Of a DNA stretch of 64,000 nt, positions 27,182 through 36,053 are shown piece by piece. Source of the stretch: Oscillospiraceae bacterium (GTDB taxonomy: Bacteria > Bacillota > Clostridia > Oscillospirales > Ruminococcaceae); assembly GCA_018110825.1 (NCBI GenBank), contig JAGBCL010000095.1, positions 392,563-456,562 of the forward strand, written 5' to 3'. The translations under genes were made by a program, and so were the position numbers. Under the pieces are notes generated by a model, which had not been told where the DNA came from, searched no databases, and saw nothing but the letters and a program-made list of their open reading frames with translations. Position 1 is the stretch's first letter, and the number at the start of each line of letters is the position of its first letter.

Positions 27182-27201
27182 TACTGAAAGGAGTAATTCT
27201 T

Positions 27202-27579
27202 ATGAGTAACAAAATTCACACAAACAATGCACCTGCGGCAATCGGTCCTTACTCTCAGGCTGTTGTAACAGGAAACCTCATCTTTACCTCGGGACAGATT
27301 GCACTTAACCCTGAAACGGGTGCACTTGAAGGCACAAACATTACCGAGCAGACTCACCGCGTCTGCAAAAATCTTTCCGCTGTACTTTCCGAAGCAGGCG
27401 GCTCACTTGAAAGTGCTGTCAAGACGGTCTGCTTTTTAAGTGATATGGCTGATTTTGCCGAGTTCAACGCTGTTTACGGACAGTATTTCACTGAAAAACC
27501 AGCCCGTTCTTGCGTTGCAGTAAAGGAGCTTCCTAAGGGTGCGCTTGTGGAGGTGGAGGTTATTGCAGAAATCCATTGA
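27202..27579 (+). CDS. ridA: RidA-family enamine/imine deaminase
   Basis: 125 aa, start behind GAAAGGAG, 20 nt after ilvA. RidA hydrolyses the reactive enamine/imine made by threonine and serine dehydratases, so it works directly with the upstream enzyme. The pattern is typical: AIGPYSQAVVTGNLIFTSGQIALNPETG, then RSCVAVKELPKGALVEVEVIA with the substrate-binding Arg. Confidence 0.95.
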   Translation: MSNKIHTNNAPAAIGPYSQAVVTGNLIFTSGQIALNPETGALEGTNITEQTHRVCKNLSAVLSEAGGSLESAVKTVCFLSDMADFAEFNAVYGQYFTEKPARSCVAVKELPKGALVEVEVIAEIH

Positions 27580-27709
27580 GCAGCATAAAGGTATGCGTGA
27601 AAGATGTTGATAATCCAGTAAAACTTGTAAAATTGCAAATGAAATGATATTCAAAAATTGTTATTTTATACAAATTTTATGTAATTTGATATTTCTTTCA
27701 AAAAAACTA

Positions 27710-27760
27710 TTGCATTTTTATCAACGAAGTGCTACTATAAAGCTGTACAGCTTTAAAGCT
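27710..27760 (+). promoter_or_regulatory. Promoter and palindromic leader of the ABC importer operon
   Basis: TTGCAT (27710-27715), a 17-nt spacer and TACTAT (27733-27738). The 16-bp perfect palindrome AAAGCTGTACAGCTTT follows directly after the -10. Further AAAGC/GCTTT copies appear in the next 25 nt. It may be an operator at the transcription start. Confidence 0.6.
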
Positions 27761-27839
27761 TTTATGTGCTAAAGCTTTGGCGATGTTTTGTAATTCAGGG
27801 AAAGTGAAAAATCACACCCTTTGGAAAGGAAAGAATTTT

Positions 27840-28805
27840 ATGAAAATGAAGAAAATCCTTGCAGCAGTTGCTGCTGCAGCAATGCTTGCAACTTGCACAG
27901 CTTGTTCCGCTGACAACGGCAAAATCAAAATCGGTATCTCCAAGATGATGACACACGACGCTATGGACAGAGCTGAAAACGGATTTATCGACGCTCTCAA
28001 TGCAAACGGATACGATGACACAAAGGTTGAAATCGACGCACAGAATGGTCAGGGTGAAACCTCCAACCTCAACACAATCGCAACACAGTTTGTAGGTGAC
28101 AACGTTGATCTTATTTTTGCTATTGCAACTCCTGCTGCTCAGGCTGCACAGGGTCAGACAACAGAAATTCCGATTATCGGTACAGCTATCACAGACTTTG
28201 CAGATGCAGGTCTTGTAAACTCCAACGATAACCCAGGTACCAACGTTTCCGGTACAACAGATATGAACCCTGTAAAAGAACAGATTGACCTTATGCTCAA
28301 GCTTGTTCCTGATACAAAGACAGTTGGTTTCCTCTACAATTCCTCCGAGGACAATTCCGTTCTTCAGGTTGGTATTGCTAAGGAATATGTTGAAAGCCTC
28401 GGTCTCCAGTGGACAGAAAAGACAGTTTCCAATACAAACGAAGTTCAGCAGGCTACAACTTCCATTGTTACAGAGTGTGATGCAATCTATATTCCTACCG
28501 ACAACATTTTCGCTTCTTCTATGACAACAGTTTACGAGGTTGCTGTTGAAGCAAAAATGCCTGTAATCTGTGGTGAAAGCGGTATGGTAATGTCAGGCGG
28601 ACTTGCTACACTTGGTCTTGATTACTATGACCTTGGTTACCAGGCTGGTCTTATGGCAATCAGAGTACTCGAAGGCGAGGACATTTCCAAGATGCCAATC
28701 GAGGGTGCTTCCGAGTTCGTTTACTGCATCAATGGTGACTTTGCCGAAGCAATCGGAATGACAATTCCTGAAGATTTGCAGCAGTACGTTACAAAGGCTG
28801 AATAA
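27840..28805 (+). CDS. ABC importer substrate-binding lipoprotein (TrpX-like)
   Basis: 321 aa from the ATG at 27840, behind AAAGGAAAG. A lipoprotein signal peptide (KKILAAVAAAAMLATCTAC) anchors it outside the membrane. The body KIKIGISKMMTHDAMDRAENGF to VSGTTDMNPVKEQIDLMLKLVPDTKTVGFLYN belongs to the ABC_sub_bind family. Members in streptococci bind tryptophan (TrpX), but others bind different ligands. It is followed by matching permease and ATPase genes. Confidence 0.85.
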   Translation: MKMKKILAAVAAAAMLATCTACSADNGKIKIGISKMMTHDAMDRAENGFIDALNANGYDDTKVEIDAQNGQGETSNLNTIATQFVGDNVDLIFAIATPAAQAAQGQTTEIPIIGTAITDFADAGLVNSNDNPGTNVSGTTDMNPVKEQIDLMLKLVPDTKTVGFLYNSSEDNSVLQVGIAKEYVESLGLQWTEKTVSNTNEVQQATTSIVTECDAIYIPTDNIFASSMTTVYEVAVEAKMPVICGESGMVMSGGLATLGLDYYDLGYQAGLMAIRVLEGEDISKMPIEGASEFVYCINGDFAEAIGMTIPEDLQQYVTKAE

Positions 28806-28887
28806 TTACATAATAAATAATGCGGGGCGGTATAATTATACCGCTGCCGCATTTTTGGAAGAAAAACGTTTTTGAAAGGAAATCATT

Positions 28888-29880
28888 ATGGTAAACATAA
28901 TTCTTGGTGCAATAGCGTTAGGTCTGCTGTGGGGAATAATGACGCTGGGTGTGCATCTTACATATCGTATCCTTGATGTTGCCGACCTTACTGTTGAAGG
29001 CACAATCACAACAGGTGGTGCAATTGCCGCAATTATGATAACCAGCGGTATAAATCCGTGGCTGTCCTGTCTTGCAGCCCTCGGTGCAGGTCTTATCGGC
29101 GGTCTGGTAACAGCGCTTCTTCACACAAAGCTGAAAATTCCTGCACTTCTTTCCGGTATTCTTACAATGACAGCCTGCTATTCCATAAACCTTCGTATAA
29201 TGGGCAAGGCGAATATTCCTCTGCCGTCAACAGGTTCAAACAAGGTTGAAACCGTGTTTACACCTGTGCACGAGCTGATGAAGAAGCTTGTAGGTGAGTA
29301 CGACGACAGTGCTTCTGCTGCATGGTTTTATGATATTATCTGCAGCAAGAACTTTTCCGCAATGCTTGTTGGTATACTTGTTATAATTGTGATTTCGGTT
29401 ATCACATACTGGTTTTTCGGTACAGAGCTCGGCTGTGCAATCCGTGCAACAGGCAACAATCAGAAGATGGTTCGTGCGCAGGGTATCAGTACAACACTTA
29501 TGATTATCATTTGCCTTATGCTTTCAAATGGTCTTGTTGCACTTTCAGGTGCATTTATCGCACAGTATCAGGCATACGCTGATATTCAGATGGGTATCGG
29601 TTCAATCGTAATTGGTCTTGCTTCACTTATCATCGGCGAGGTGCTTATCGGTACAAAGACATTCAAAAGAAATCTTGTTGCACTTGCCGTCGGTGCGGTT
29701 GTGTACAGAATTATCATTGCACTTGTTATGGCGGCTGGTATGGCGGCAAATGACCTTAAGCTGTTTACAGCAATTACAGTTACACTTTGTCTGTCCTTGC
29801 CTCTTATCAAGGATAAACTCAACAAAATCGTCAGCAAGCGCAACGGCGAAGCAGCTGTTACCGCAGAAAAGGAGGGTTAA
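28888..29880 (+). CDS. ABC importer permease (TrpY-like)
   Basis: 330 aa, strongly hydrophobic, about eight to nine membrane segments. It begins LGAIALGLLWGIMTLGVHLTYRILDVADLTVEGTITTGG, a hallmark of the BPD_transp_2 permeases paired with ABC_sub_bind proteins. ELGCAIRATGNNQKMVRAQGI is the cytoplasmic loop that contacts the ATPase. It is separated by 3 nt from the ATPase gene. Confidence 0.88.
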   Translation: MVNIILGAIALGLLWGIMTLGVHLTYRILDVADLTVEGTITTGGAIAAIMITSGINPWLSCLAALGAGLIGGLVTALLHTKLKIPALLSGILTMTACYSINLRIMGKANIPLPSTGSNKVETVFTPVHELMKKLVGEYDDSASAAWFYDIICSKNFSAMLVGILVIIVISVITYWFFGTELGCAIRATGNNQKMVRAQGISTTLMIIICLMLSNGLVALSGAFIAQYQAYADIQMGIGSIVIGLASLIIGEVLIGTKTFKRNLVALAVGAVVYRIIIALVMAAGMAANDLKLFTAITVTLCLSLPLIKDKLNKIVSKRNGEAAVTAEKEG

Positions 29881-29883
29881 ACC

Positions 29884-30681
29884 ATGTTAAAAATGATTGA
29901 TATACACAAGACCTTCAATGCTGGTACAGTAAACGAAAAAAAGGCACTCAACGGGCTTAACCTTACCCTCGAAAAGGGTGATTTCGTTGCGGTAATCGGC
30001 GGCAACGGAGCGGGTAAGTCAACCATGCTCAATGCCCTTTCGGGTGTGTGGCCTGTTGATAAGGGCGAGATTATCGTTGACGGAGTAAACATCACGAAAA
30101 AGGTTGAACATCAGCGTGCACCATACCTCGGAAGAGTTTTTCAGGACCCTATGATGGGTACTGCGGCAAATATGGAAATTCAGGAAAACCTTGCCCTTGC
30201 TCTCAGACGCGGACAGAAAAGAACACTCCGCTGGGGTATTACCGAAAAGGAACGTCGTGAGTATAAGGAATTACTTGCAACACTTGACCTTGGACTTGAA
30301 AACCGAATGACGACTAAGGTTGGTTTGCTTTCAGGCGGTCAGCGTCAGGCGCTTACGCTTCTTATGGCAACTCTCCGTCAGCCGAAAATTCTTCTGCTTG
30401 ACGAACACACAGCCGCACTTGACCCTAAAACAGCGGCAAAGGTGCTGGAGCTGTCCGATAAGATTATTTCCGACAATGGCTTGACAGCGTTGATGGTTAC
30501 ACATAATATGAAGGACGCTATCAAGCACGGTAATAGACTTATAATGATGAACAACGGACAAATTATTTTTGACGTAAAGGGTGAGGAGAAGAAAAATCTC
30601 ACTGTAAACTCTCTGCTTCAGAAGTTTACCGAAATCAGCGGAAGTGAATTTGCAAATGACAGAATGTTGTTGTCAGAATAA
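29884..30681 (+). CDS. ABC importer ATP-binding protein (TrpZ-like)
   Basis: 265 aa. Walker A is GGNGAGKST, the signature is LLSGGQRQALTL, Walker B is ILLLDEHTAALDP, and the switch His is in VTHNMKDA. It powers the importer encoded upstream. The whole unit resembles TrpXYZ-type amino-acid importers. The substrate is not fixed by sequence. Confidence 0.9.
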   Translation: MLKMIDIHKTFNAGTVNEKKALNGLNLTLEKGDFVAVIGGNGAGKSTMLNALSGVWPVDKGEIIVDGVNITKKVEHQRAPYLGRVFQDPMMGTAANMEIQENLALALRRGQKRTLRWGITEKERREYKELLATLDLGLENRMTTKVGLLSGGQRQALTLLMATLRQPKILLLDEHTAALDPKTAAKVLELSDKIISDNGLTALMVTHNMKDAIKHGNRLIMMNNGQIIFDVKGEEKKNLTVNSLLQKFTEISGSEFANDRMLLSE

Positions 30682-30706
30682 AATTTAGTTGTTATGAGGC
30701 TATACT

Positions 30707-32143
30707 ATGAAAAAGACCTATGTTACGTCAATGCCCAACCATATCGGTGCCTTTCTGAAAGCAAGCAAGTGTTTTTCTGCTCTTGGAATCAATATAACAC
30801 GTGTCAGCTATAATAAGGCAGTTGATTCTCACACTCTTTTTATAGATGCTGAGGGTACGAAAGAACAGTTGGAAAAGGCTGATACAGAGCTTAAAAAAAT
30901 TGGTTATCTGCACAGTAACACCAATAAAACAAGTATCGTGCTGATTGAGTTTCAACTCAGGGATGTACCCGGAAGCGTTACGGACATATTAACTTTAATC
31001 AACGATTTTAATTTCAATATTTCATACCTCAGTTCGCAGGAAAATGGAACTGATTATCAACTTTTTAAAATGGGCTTATATGTTGAGGATTTTGATAAGA
31101 TAACCGAATTTATCAAAGAAGCTGAAAAGCTTTGCAAGGTACGTGTTATAGACTATAACAGCTCAGAGAAAATCTATGACAACAGCATATTCTATAATGC
31201 ATATGTTACGGGACTTTCTCAGATAATGGGGTTATCTGAGGATATCAGCCGTGAGTTGCTCGTCCATGTGAACCTTGCAATGCAGACGCTTGATGAACAA
31301 GGCTTGTCACCTTACAGAACCTTTGACAGTATAAGTAAATTTGCCGAGTTATTGGGCACATCAAAGGGTGAAGCATTTTCGCCGAGAATAAGTACGCATA
31401 AGATATCCGAAAATACGGAAATAACCTTGATAGAGCCTCCTTGCGGAAGCAATACCATGATTATAAGAAGCAATGACAAGTATTTGTTCGTTGATAGCGG
31501 ATATGCTTGTTACCGTGAGGAAATGCTGAAAATATTCAGAAATATTATTCCTGATTTTGAAAACGTAAAGAAAACCATTCTTGTAACTCATGCGGACGTT
31601 GACCATTGCGGGTTGCTGCCATTGTTTGATGAAATCATAGCAGGTGCAAAAACAGCACTTTGTCTGAAAAATGAATTCATCGGAAAAGATGGATATCGTG
31701 AGGAAAATCCGCTTCACAAGCCGTATATCAATATATGCAAGGCGCTTACTTCATACACGCCTGTAAATCCAGATAAAATCACAGTATTATGGAACAATAT
31801 TGAAGAATTGAAGGAACCTCTTACACAGGTAGGATTTTTTGATTTTGAAGAACTGCATTTTGAAGTGTACGAGGGTAAAGGCGGTCATCTACCTGGTGAG
31901 ATTGTGCTGATCGATTATAGAAATCACATTGCAATTACGGGTGATATCTATATAAACATCAAGGGACTTACCCGCGAACAGGCTGAATACAATCAGTATG
32001 CACCGATTCTGATGACTTCCGTTGATACTGACCCTGCACTGTGTGCTTTGGAAAGAAACGCTGTCATGCAGCGTTTGGGAGTAGGCAAATGGCAGATTTT
32101 CGGTGCACACGGATTCAAAAAGGATTATTCGGTCAGCTTTTAA
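30707..32143 (+). CDS. Tandem ACT domains fused to a metallo-beta-lactamase domain
   Basis: 478 aa. Two ACT-like ligand-sensing domains occupy about residues 1-150 (SMPNHIGAFLKASKCFSALGINITRVSY and LRDVPGSVTDILTLINDFNFNISYLSSQ). After a helical linker, a metallo-beta-lactamase fold follows: GSNTMIIRSNDKYLFVDSGY, the metal motif THADVDHCG, GKGGHLPGEIVLID and ITGDI. The motif is HxDxDH, not HxHxDH, which is a notable change. ACT domains usually bind amino acids, so hydrolase activity may be amino-acid-gated. It begins 25 nt after the importer ATPase gene. Confidence 0.8.
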   Translation: MKKTYVTSMPNHIGAFLKASKCFSALGINITRVSYNKAVDSHTLFIDAEGTKEQLEKADTELKKIGYLHSNTNKTSIVLIEFQLRDVPGSVTDILTLINDFNFNISYLSSQENGTDYQLFKMGLYVEDFDKITEFIKEAEKLCKVRVIDYNSSEKIYDNSIFYNAYVTGLSQIMGLSEDISRELLVHVNLAMQTLDEQGLSPYRTFDSISKFAELLGTSKGEAFSPRISTHKISENTEITLIEPPCGSNTMIIRSNDKYLFVDSGYACYREEMLKIFRNIIPDFENVKKTILVTHADVDHCGLLPLFDEIIAGAKTALCLKNEFIGKDGYREENPLHKPYINICKALTSYTPVNPDKITVLWNNIEELKEPLTQVGFFDFEELHFEVYEGKGGHLPGEIVLIDYRNHIAITGDIYINIKGLTREQAEYNQYAPILMTSVDTDPALCALERNAVMQRLGVGKWQIFGAHGFKKDYSVSF

Positions 32144-32173
32144 AAAAGTATTTATGATGAAATATAAAGCAAA

Positions 32174-32290
32174 AAGGGATTACTGTGTTGTGCAGCAATC
32201 CCTTATTATATATATCCCGACCTATACAAAATAACAAAAATTGTATTTTCTAATTTGCAACAACCATTTGCCGAACCGTTGATATTTAGT
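32174..32290. repeat. Terminator hairpin plus dispersed AT-rich repeat
   Basis: AAGGGATT/AATCCCTT (32174-32204) probably ends the preceding operon. It is followed by the repeat segment CTACAAAATAAC..TTTGC(G/A)ACAACCAT, shared with 22.87, 35.77 and 45.64 kb. No gene lies between 32144 and 32350. Confidence 0.6.
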
Positions 32291-32350
32291 TTGTTAACAT
32301 AACAATTACATTTGCTTTGAAAGAACGATTATATTGATAATTACAGCGGA

Positions 32351-34084
32351 TTAATCGTCACCATCAAAAACTGAAATAATTGGGTATTCATCATAATTTT
32401 TGGTAGTTACATCAAGTTTATCATAAGGAACAAGACATGGATGTGTCTTGGCAATATCATTTCGATTTTTAGAATATCTGAATCCCTCTGTACGCATATA
32501 TGCGTTCCAGCGTCTGTGTTCAAGCTGCTTGTTTTCTTCGGTAACTTCAACATTCAAACCAAGACTCTTGCGGATTTTCCAGAACATTGATGCTGATATT
32601 GATGAGCGGTAATTAAACTCAAAATCATAAAATGCAGAAAAGTCTTCTTCCTGTTTTGAACCGTTCCACATAGAAAACATCTTCTTGCCCATTTTCTCAA
32701 GTTCAGTATTCATTATTTTTTCGTATGTGTAAATGTCATCAGGAAGAATAAAGTTTATGTCGTATGCCTGATGTTTATGGTTTGTTATATTTATCTGATT
32801 GTTACCATTGAAGTCAATATGTGACATAACAGTGTGAATTTCAGGTTTTGTTTCCATTCTTTCGAAGCATTCACGAAGATAAATCGCAGCTTCAAAATTC
32901 TTTTCATCATCACCAAGTGCAACAAACACAGCTGTTACTGATTTCATTTCAGGAATAGCTTCAATCTGTGCTTCAAAAATATCCTGTCCGTCAAAAAAGT
33001 TGATTTTGTAGTTGATTTCATCGTTGTCGGAAAGCAGTTCAGTATTGACAAGTTCAGGACATTTTACAGCAAATGAATTTCTGATATTGCGTATGTCAAA
33101 TACGTTTATGTTGAGTTTGTAATCAAGATGCTGACCTGACCATAACGCAGCCTTGAGGTATTCCTCGCCGTATTGTCCCATACCAATCACAGCAAGATTT
33201 ATTTCCTTGTTTTCGTTAACACAATCCAGCACAGGCTTTTCGTAGATGAAGTTGTATACAAGATTTTGTATTTCATTAATTCTGCGTACCCGTACACCGC
33301 AGTCATCAATGCCGTTAAGCAATGGTCCTGCTTTTTTCAGTGATGTGAAGAAATACAAGTCAATTCCTGTATTATCAGACGAATTTGTTTTCAGCTTTTC
33401 GGTAAGCTTAGGAAGTGTCTTGACAATGCTGAGAATAGCAATGGCATTGTTGAGATTAATAGCTTCGTCGTTATCACAGATAAAGAGTGTTATGTGTTTT
33501 GCAAATTTCAGAATTATAGGATTGATTTCGGAAATACTTCCGCTGAAACAAATAATATCATTCCGTGTGCGGAAGGTTGTGTTTTCGGAATTGTAAAAAA
33601 CAATTACCGCATCGGGATTATGTTTTTTTATATCTTCGGCAAGAAGCGTTGAGCGGGTGTTTGCACTTGAAAAAATATAAACATCCTTCATACCTGAAAG
33701 TGCAAGTCTGATACCCGAAGAAATGTTGCCGAAAATAGAAAGTATAAGTCCGAATGTAAGCAACGGTGCAATAAGATAAAGCAGGTTAAGTACAAAAACA
33801 TATGTGATATTGAACCACAAAGGAAGCGTACCAAAATCAAATTCCGAAGCGAAGAAATCTTCGTTGAGTCCGAAAACCTTTATCGAGCGTACAATTGAGA
33901 TAATTATTGTATTGATTGTGTCAGAAATGCTTGCACAGCTTTCAGACGGGAAAAACAATGCAAACAGCGCAAGGAATAACCCTGCGCCTGTTGTTAGAAG
34001 TTTATTTTCGGTGTTTCTGAAAAATCTTATTGCAGTTACAGCAAGTATTACAGCTGCAATTGAAAAGCAGATAATAAAAATCAT
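32351..34084 (-). CDS. Membrane protein with two Rossmann-like domains and a C-terminal RyR domain
   Basis: 577 aa. Three to four membrane segments lie in the first 120 residues. They are followed by a Rossmann-like domain (MKDVYIFSSANTRSTLLAEDIKK) and then a second with an NAD-type glycine motif (LAVIGMGQYGEEYLKAA), as in TrkA-N proteins. The last 57 residues (EHRRWNAYMRTEGFRY, then KTHPCLVPYDKL) match the RyR domain of ryanodine receptors. There is no ion-pore selectivity sequence. It is encoded 12 nt after a TIR protein and behind AAGGGG. A likely role is sensing a nucleotide or NAD product and acting at the membrane. Confidence 0.8.
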   Translation of the reverse strand: MIFIICFSIAAVILAVTAIRFFRNTENKLLTTGAGLFLALFALFFPSESCASISDTINTIIISIVRSIKVFGLNEDFFASEFDFGTLPLWFNITYVFVLNLLYLIAPLLTFGLILSIFGNISSGIRLALSGMKDVYIFSSANTRSTLLAEDIKKHNPDAVIVFYNSENTTFRTRNDIICFSGSISEINPIILKFAKHITLFICDNDEAINLNNAIAILSIVKTLPKLTEKLKTNSSDNTGIDLYFFTSLKKAGPLLNGIDDCGVRVRRINEIQNLVYNFIYEKPVLDCVNENKEINLAVIGMGQYGEEYLKAALWSGQHLDYKLNINVFDIRNIRNSFAVKCPELVNTELLSDNDEINYKINFFDGQDIFEAQIEAIPEMKSVTAVFVALGDDEKNFEAAIYLRECFERMETKPEIHTVMSHIDFNGNNQINITNHKHQAYDINFILPDDIYTYEKIMNTELEKMGKKMFSMWNGSKQEEDFSAFYDFEFNYRSSISASMFWKIRKSLGLNVEVTEENKQLEHRRWNAYMRTEGFRYSKNRNDIAKTHPCLVPYDKLDVTTKNYDEYPIISVFDGDD

Positions 34085-34096
34085 TTTATTTACCCC

Positions 34097-35653
34097 TTAT
34101 TTTGTGAGATAGAAATCAGTAAAAGCAATCTGCGGAGAGAAATGAGTAGAATCAGCAGCAATCTTGATGTGCTTGATGCCTGTTATGTCATATTCATAAT
34201 TCTTTGGAAGCTCAGATTTTACAACTGTAAACGGTTCTGCCTCCTCACCATCAAGCCAGATATGTACAATGACATCCTTTTCGTAATCGCTTCCGTCAAC
34301 ACGACCGGCAGAAAAAGTCATCTTCTGATATTCACCGCCGACATTGAACATAACCTGATTTTCATAATAGTTTGCATTAAGAACAACAGCAGTGTTGTAT
34401 TCAGCGCCTGCAACTATTACACTTTTTTCAAAATCATTGTCAAGAATGTCTGTTCTATGATATTCATATGGCATAAGGTCTGAGGGAATATTAAGCTTGT
34501 CAAGTGCTGTATCAAATGCAAGCGAAGCTGACGAAGGAACTTCATCATCAATATTCTTGCAAAGATAAAAATCCGTAAATGCAATCTGCGGAGAAAAATG
34601 ATTAGAGTCAGCAGCAATCTTGATGTGCTTGACGCCTGTTATGTCATATTCGTAATTCTTTGGGAGCTCTGATTTTGCAACTTTAAACGGTTCTGCCTCC
34701 TCACCATCAAGCCAGATGCGTACAATGACATCCTTTTCGTAATCGCTTCCGTCAACACGACCGGCAGAAAAAGTCAGCTTCTGATATTCGCCGCCAACAT
34801 TGAACATAACCTGATTTTCATGATAGTTTGAATTAAGAACAACAGCAGTGTTGTATTCAGCACCTGCAACTGTTATAGTTTTTTCAAAATCATTATCGAG
34901 AATATCTGCATTGTGATATTCATATGGCATAAGGTCAGCGGGAACAGCAGTAATATTCTGATTTGCAGATGGTGCTTCAGGTGTAGCTTCTGTACCGAGA
35001 GATTGAGTAGTTCCGATTGTGTTTTCATCAGTCGGAAGTACAACGTTTATTGAAGCATCATTCTGGTGTTCGGTTTTGTTTTTGTCACCTGAACGGCTTG
35101 CCCCGATAATTATGAATATAAGTACAAGCAGAATTATCGCTGCTGCAATCGGAACCTTATATTTCTTGAAATTTATGGGTGCATAAACAACAGTATTATC
35201 CTTTATTTCAGTAATGTTTACAGTATTTATATATGTAGAATTGCTTGTCTTTCTTTTGCCTGTAGCTGAAAAAATAGCATTGCAAAGTTCATCAATTTTA
35301 TAATCATTTTTGGCAACATCCGCAGTAATCCAGTGCGAATTCAGAAGATAATATTCAAATTCACCCTCAAGTTTTGTATTATCAATTTTATATGGAATAA
35401 TACACAGATTTCTTGCCCCTGCAAGTCCGATTTCTCTCGGGACCTGTGTGGATTTTGCGGAATTCTTGCTGTAAATGATAAGAAAAACTCTTGACTTTGT
35501 AATTGCATCATTTATTGATTTAGCCCAGTCTTCACCAGGAGTTATATCTCTTGATGAAATCCAGCAGCTGATACCTCTCGATTCAAGCTGACGGTATAGC
35601 ATTTTTGCAACTTCACTGTCGGCTGAACTGTGACTGATAAAAACATCTGCCAT
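34097..35653 (-). CDS. Membrane-anchored TIR protein with two external repeat domains
   Basis: 518 aa. Residues 1-130 are a TIR domain: DVFISHSSADSEVAKMLYRQLESRGISCW, then SRVFLIIYSKNSAKSTQVPREIGLA. Glu74 sits where the NADase Glu lies in catalytic TIRs. One membrane helix follows (VPIAAAIILLVLIFIIIGA, about 170-188) and a Ser/Thr/Pro-rich linker. Two nearly identical domains of about 120 residues come next (LMPYEYHNADILDNDFEKT to SPQIAFTDFYL), resembling NPCBM-type carbohydrate-binding folds. The TIR is thus inside and the binding repeats outside. It heads an operon with the RyR-domain protein. Confidence 0.85.
   Translation of the reverse strand: MADVFISHSSADSEVAKMLYRQLESRGISCWISSRDITPGEDWAKSINDAITKSRVFLIIYSKNSAKSTQVPREIGLAGARNLCIIPYKIDNTKLEGEFEYYLLNSHWITADVAKNDYKIDELCNAIFSATGKRKTSNSTYINTVNITEIKDNTVVYAPINFKKYKVPIAAAIILLVLIFIIIGASRSGDKNKTEHQNDASINVVLPTDENTIGTTQSLGTEATPEAPSANQNITAVPADLMPYEYHNADILDNDFEKTITVAGAEYNTAVVLNSNYHENQVMFNVGGEYQKLTFSAGRVDGSDYEKDVIVRIWLDGEEAEPFKVAKSELPKNYEYDITGVKHIKIAADSNHFSPQIAFTDFYLCKNIDDEVPSSASLAFDTALDKLNIPSDLMPYEYHRTDILDNDFEKSVIVAGAEYNTAVVLNANYYENQVMFNVGGEYQKMTFSAGRVDGSDYEKDVIVHIWLDGEEAEPFTVVKSELPKNYEYDITGIKHIKIAADSTHFSPQIAFTDFYLTK
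34111..34930. repeat. Intragenic direct repeat of about 355 bp
   Basis: Segments of about 34111-34470 and 34565-34925 are nearly identical in DNA as well as protein, separated by about 95 nt. The high nucleotide identity points to a recent duplication or gene conversion of the external domain of the TIR protein. Confidence 0.85.
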
Positions 35654-35683
35654 GTTGATTCCCCTTATTTTGAATATATTTTC

Positions 35684-35712
35684 ATTGTACTATAATTTGC
35701 TTTTTATGTCAA
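35684..35712 (-). promoter_or_regulatory. Consensus promoter of the TIR/RyR operon
   Basis: On the minus strand: TTGACA (35712-35707), a 17-nt spacer and TACAAT (35689-35684), 31 nt before the TIR start. Confidence 0.85.
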
Positions 35713-35716
35713 TAAA

Positions 35717-35815
35717 AACCGCCGCAGTCACAAAAGTCACAAAAACTGCGGCGGTTAAATTATACTCTAATACCTACAAAATAAAAAAATGTATTTTCTA
35801 ATTTGCGACAACCTT
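35717..35815. repeat. Hairpin plus dispersed AT-rich repeat
   Basis: AACCGCCGCAGT (35717-35728) pairs with its complement at 35745-35756. The CCTACAAAATAA..TTTGCGACAACC segment of the dispersed family follows. The hairpin lies just upstream of the TIR promoter. Confidence 0.65.
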
Positions 35816-35849
35816 GAAAAGACAATTGCATTTCATATGATGAGGTATT

Positions 35850-35990
35850 CCTAAGATTGAAGAATGGGCAAATGCTGTCATAGAATCAGGATATGATGGA
35901 AATATCAGCTTGGAGGGAAGCTATTTCCCCGAATTTGATGAGTGTATGCACCGTACACGTAAAATTATTGATTGTTTCAACCGCACTTGA
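35850..35990 (+). pseudogene. 3' fragment of a sugar isomerase/epimerase-like TIM-barrel gene
   Basis: 46 codons ending at TGA read KIEEWANAVIESGYDGNISLEG, YFPEFDECMHRTRKIIDCFNRT. This is the usual last strand and helix of xylose-isomerase-like sugar isomerase/epimerase proteins (the G-Y-D/T-G-x-I-x-L-E pattern). The upstream part is absent. The stop codon overlaps the -35 element of the GH26 promoter. Confidence 0.6.
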
Positions 35991-36014
35991 CAAATATTTT
36001 TTAGCGTGTAAAAT
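35987..36014 (+). promoter_or_regulatory. Promoter of the GH26 gene
   Basis: TTGACA (35987-35992), a 16-nt spacer and TAAAAT (36009-36014). Confidence 0.75.
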
Positions 36015-36053
36015 TGAAGTTATAATATGTGTAAAACAATAGGAGGATTCATT

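Noticed and set aside
32351-34084. Potassium channel or Trk system
   Set aside because: TrkA-N-like folds and membrane helices are present, but no TVGYGD-type filter is seen, and the RyR tail and TIR partner point elsewhere.
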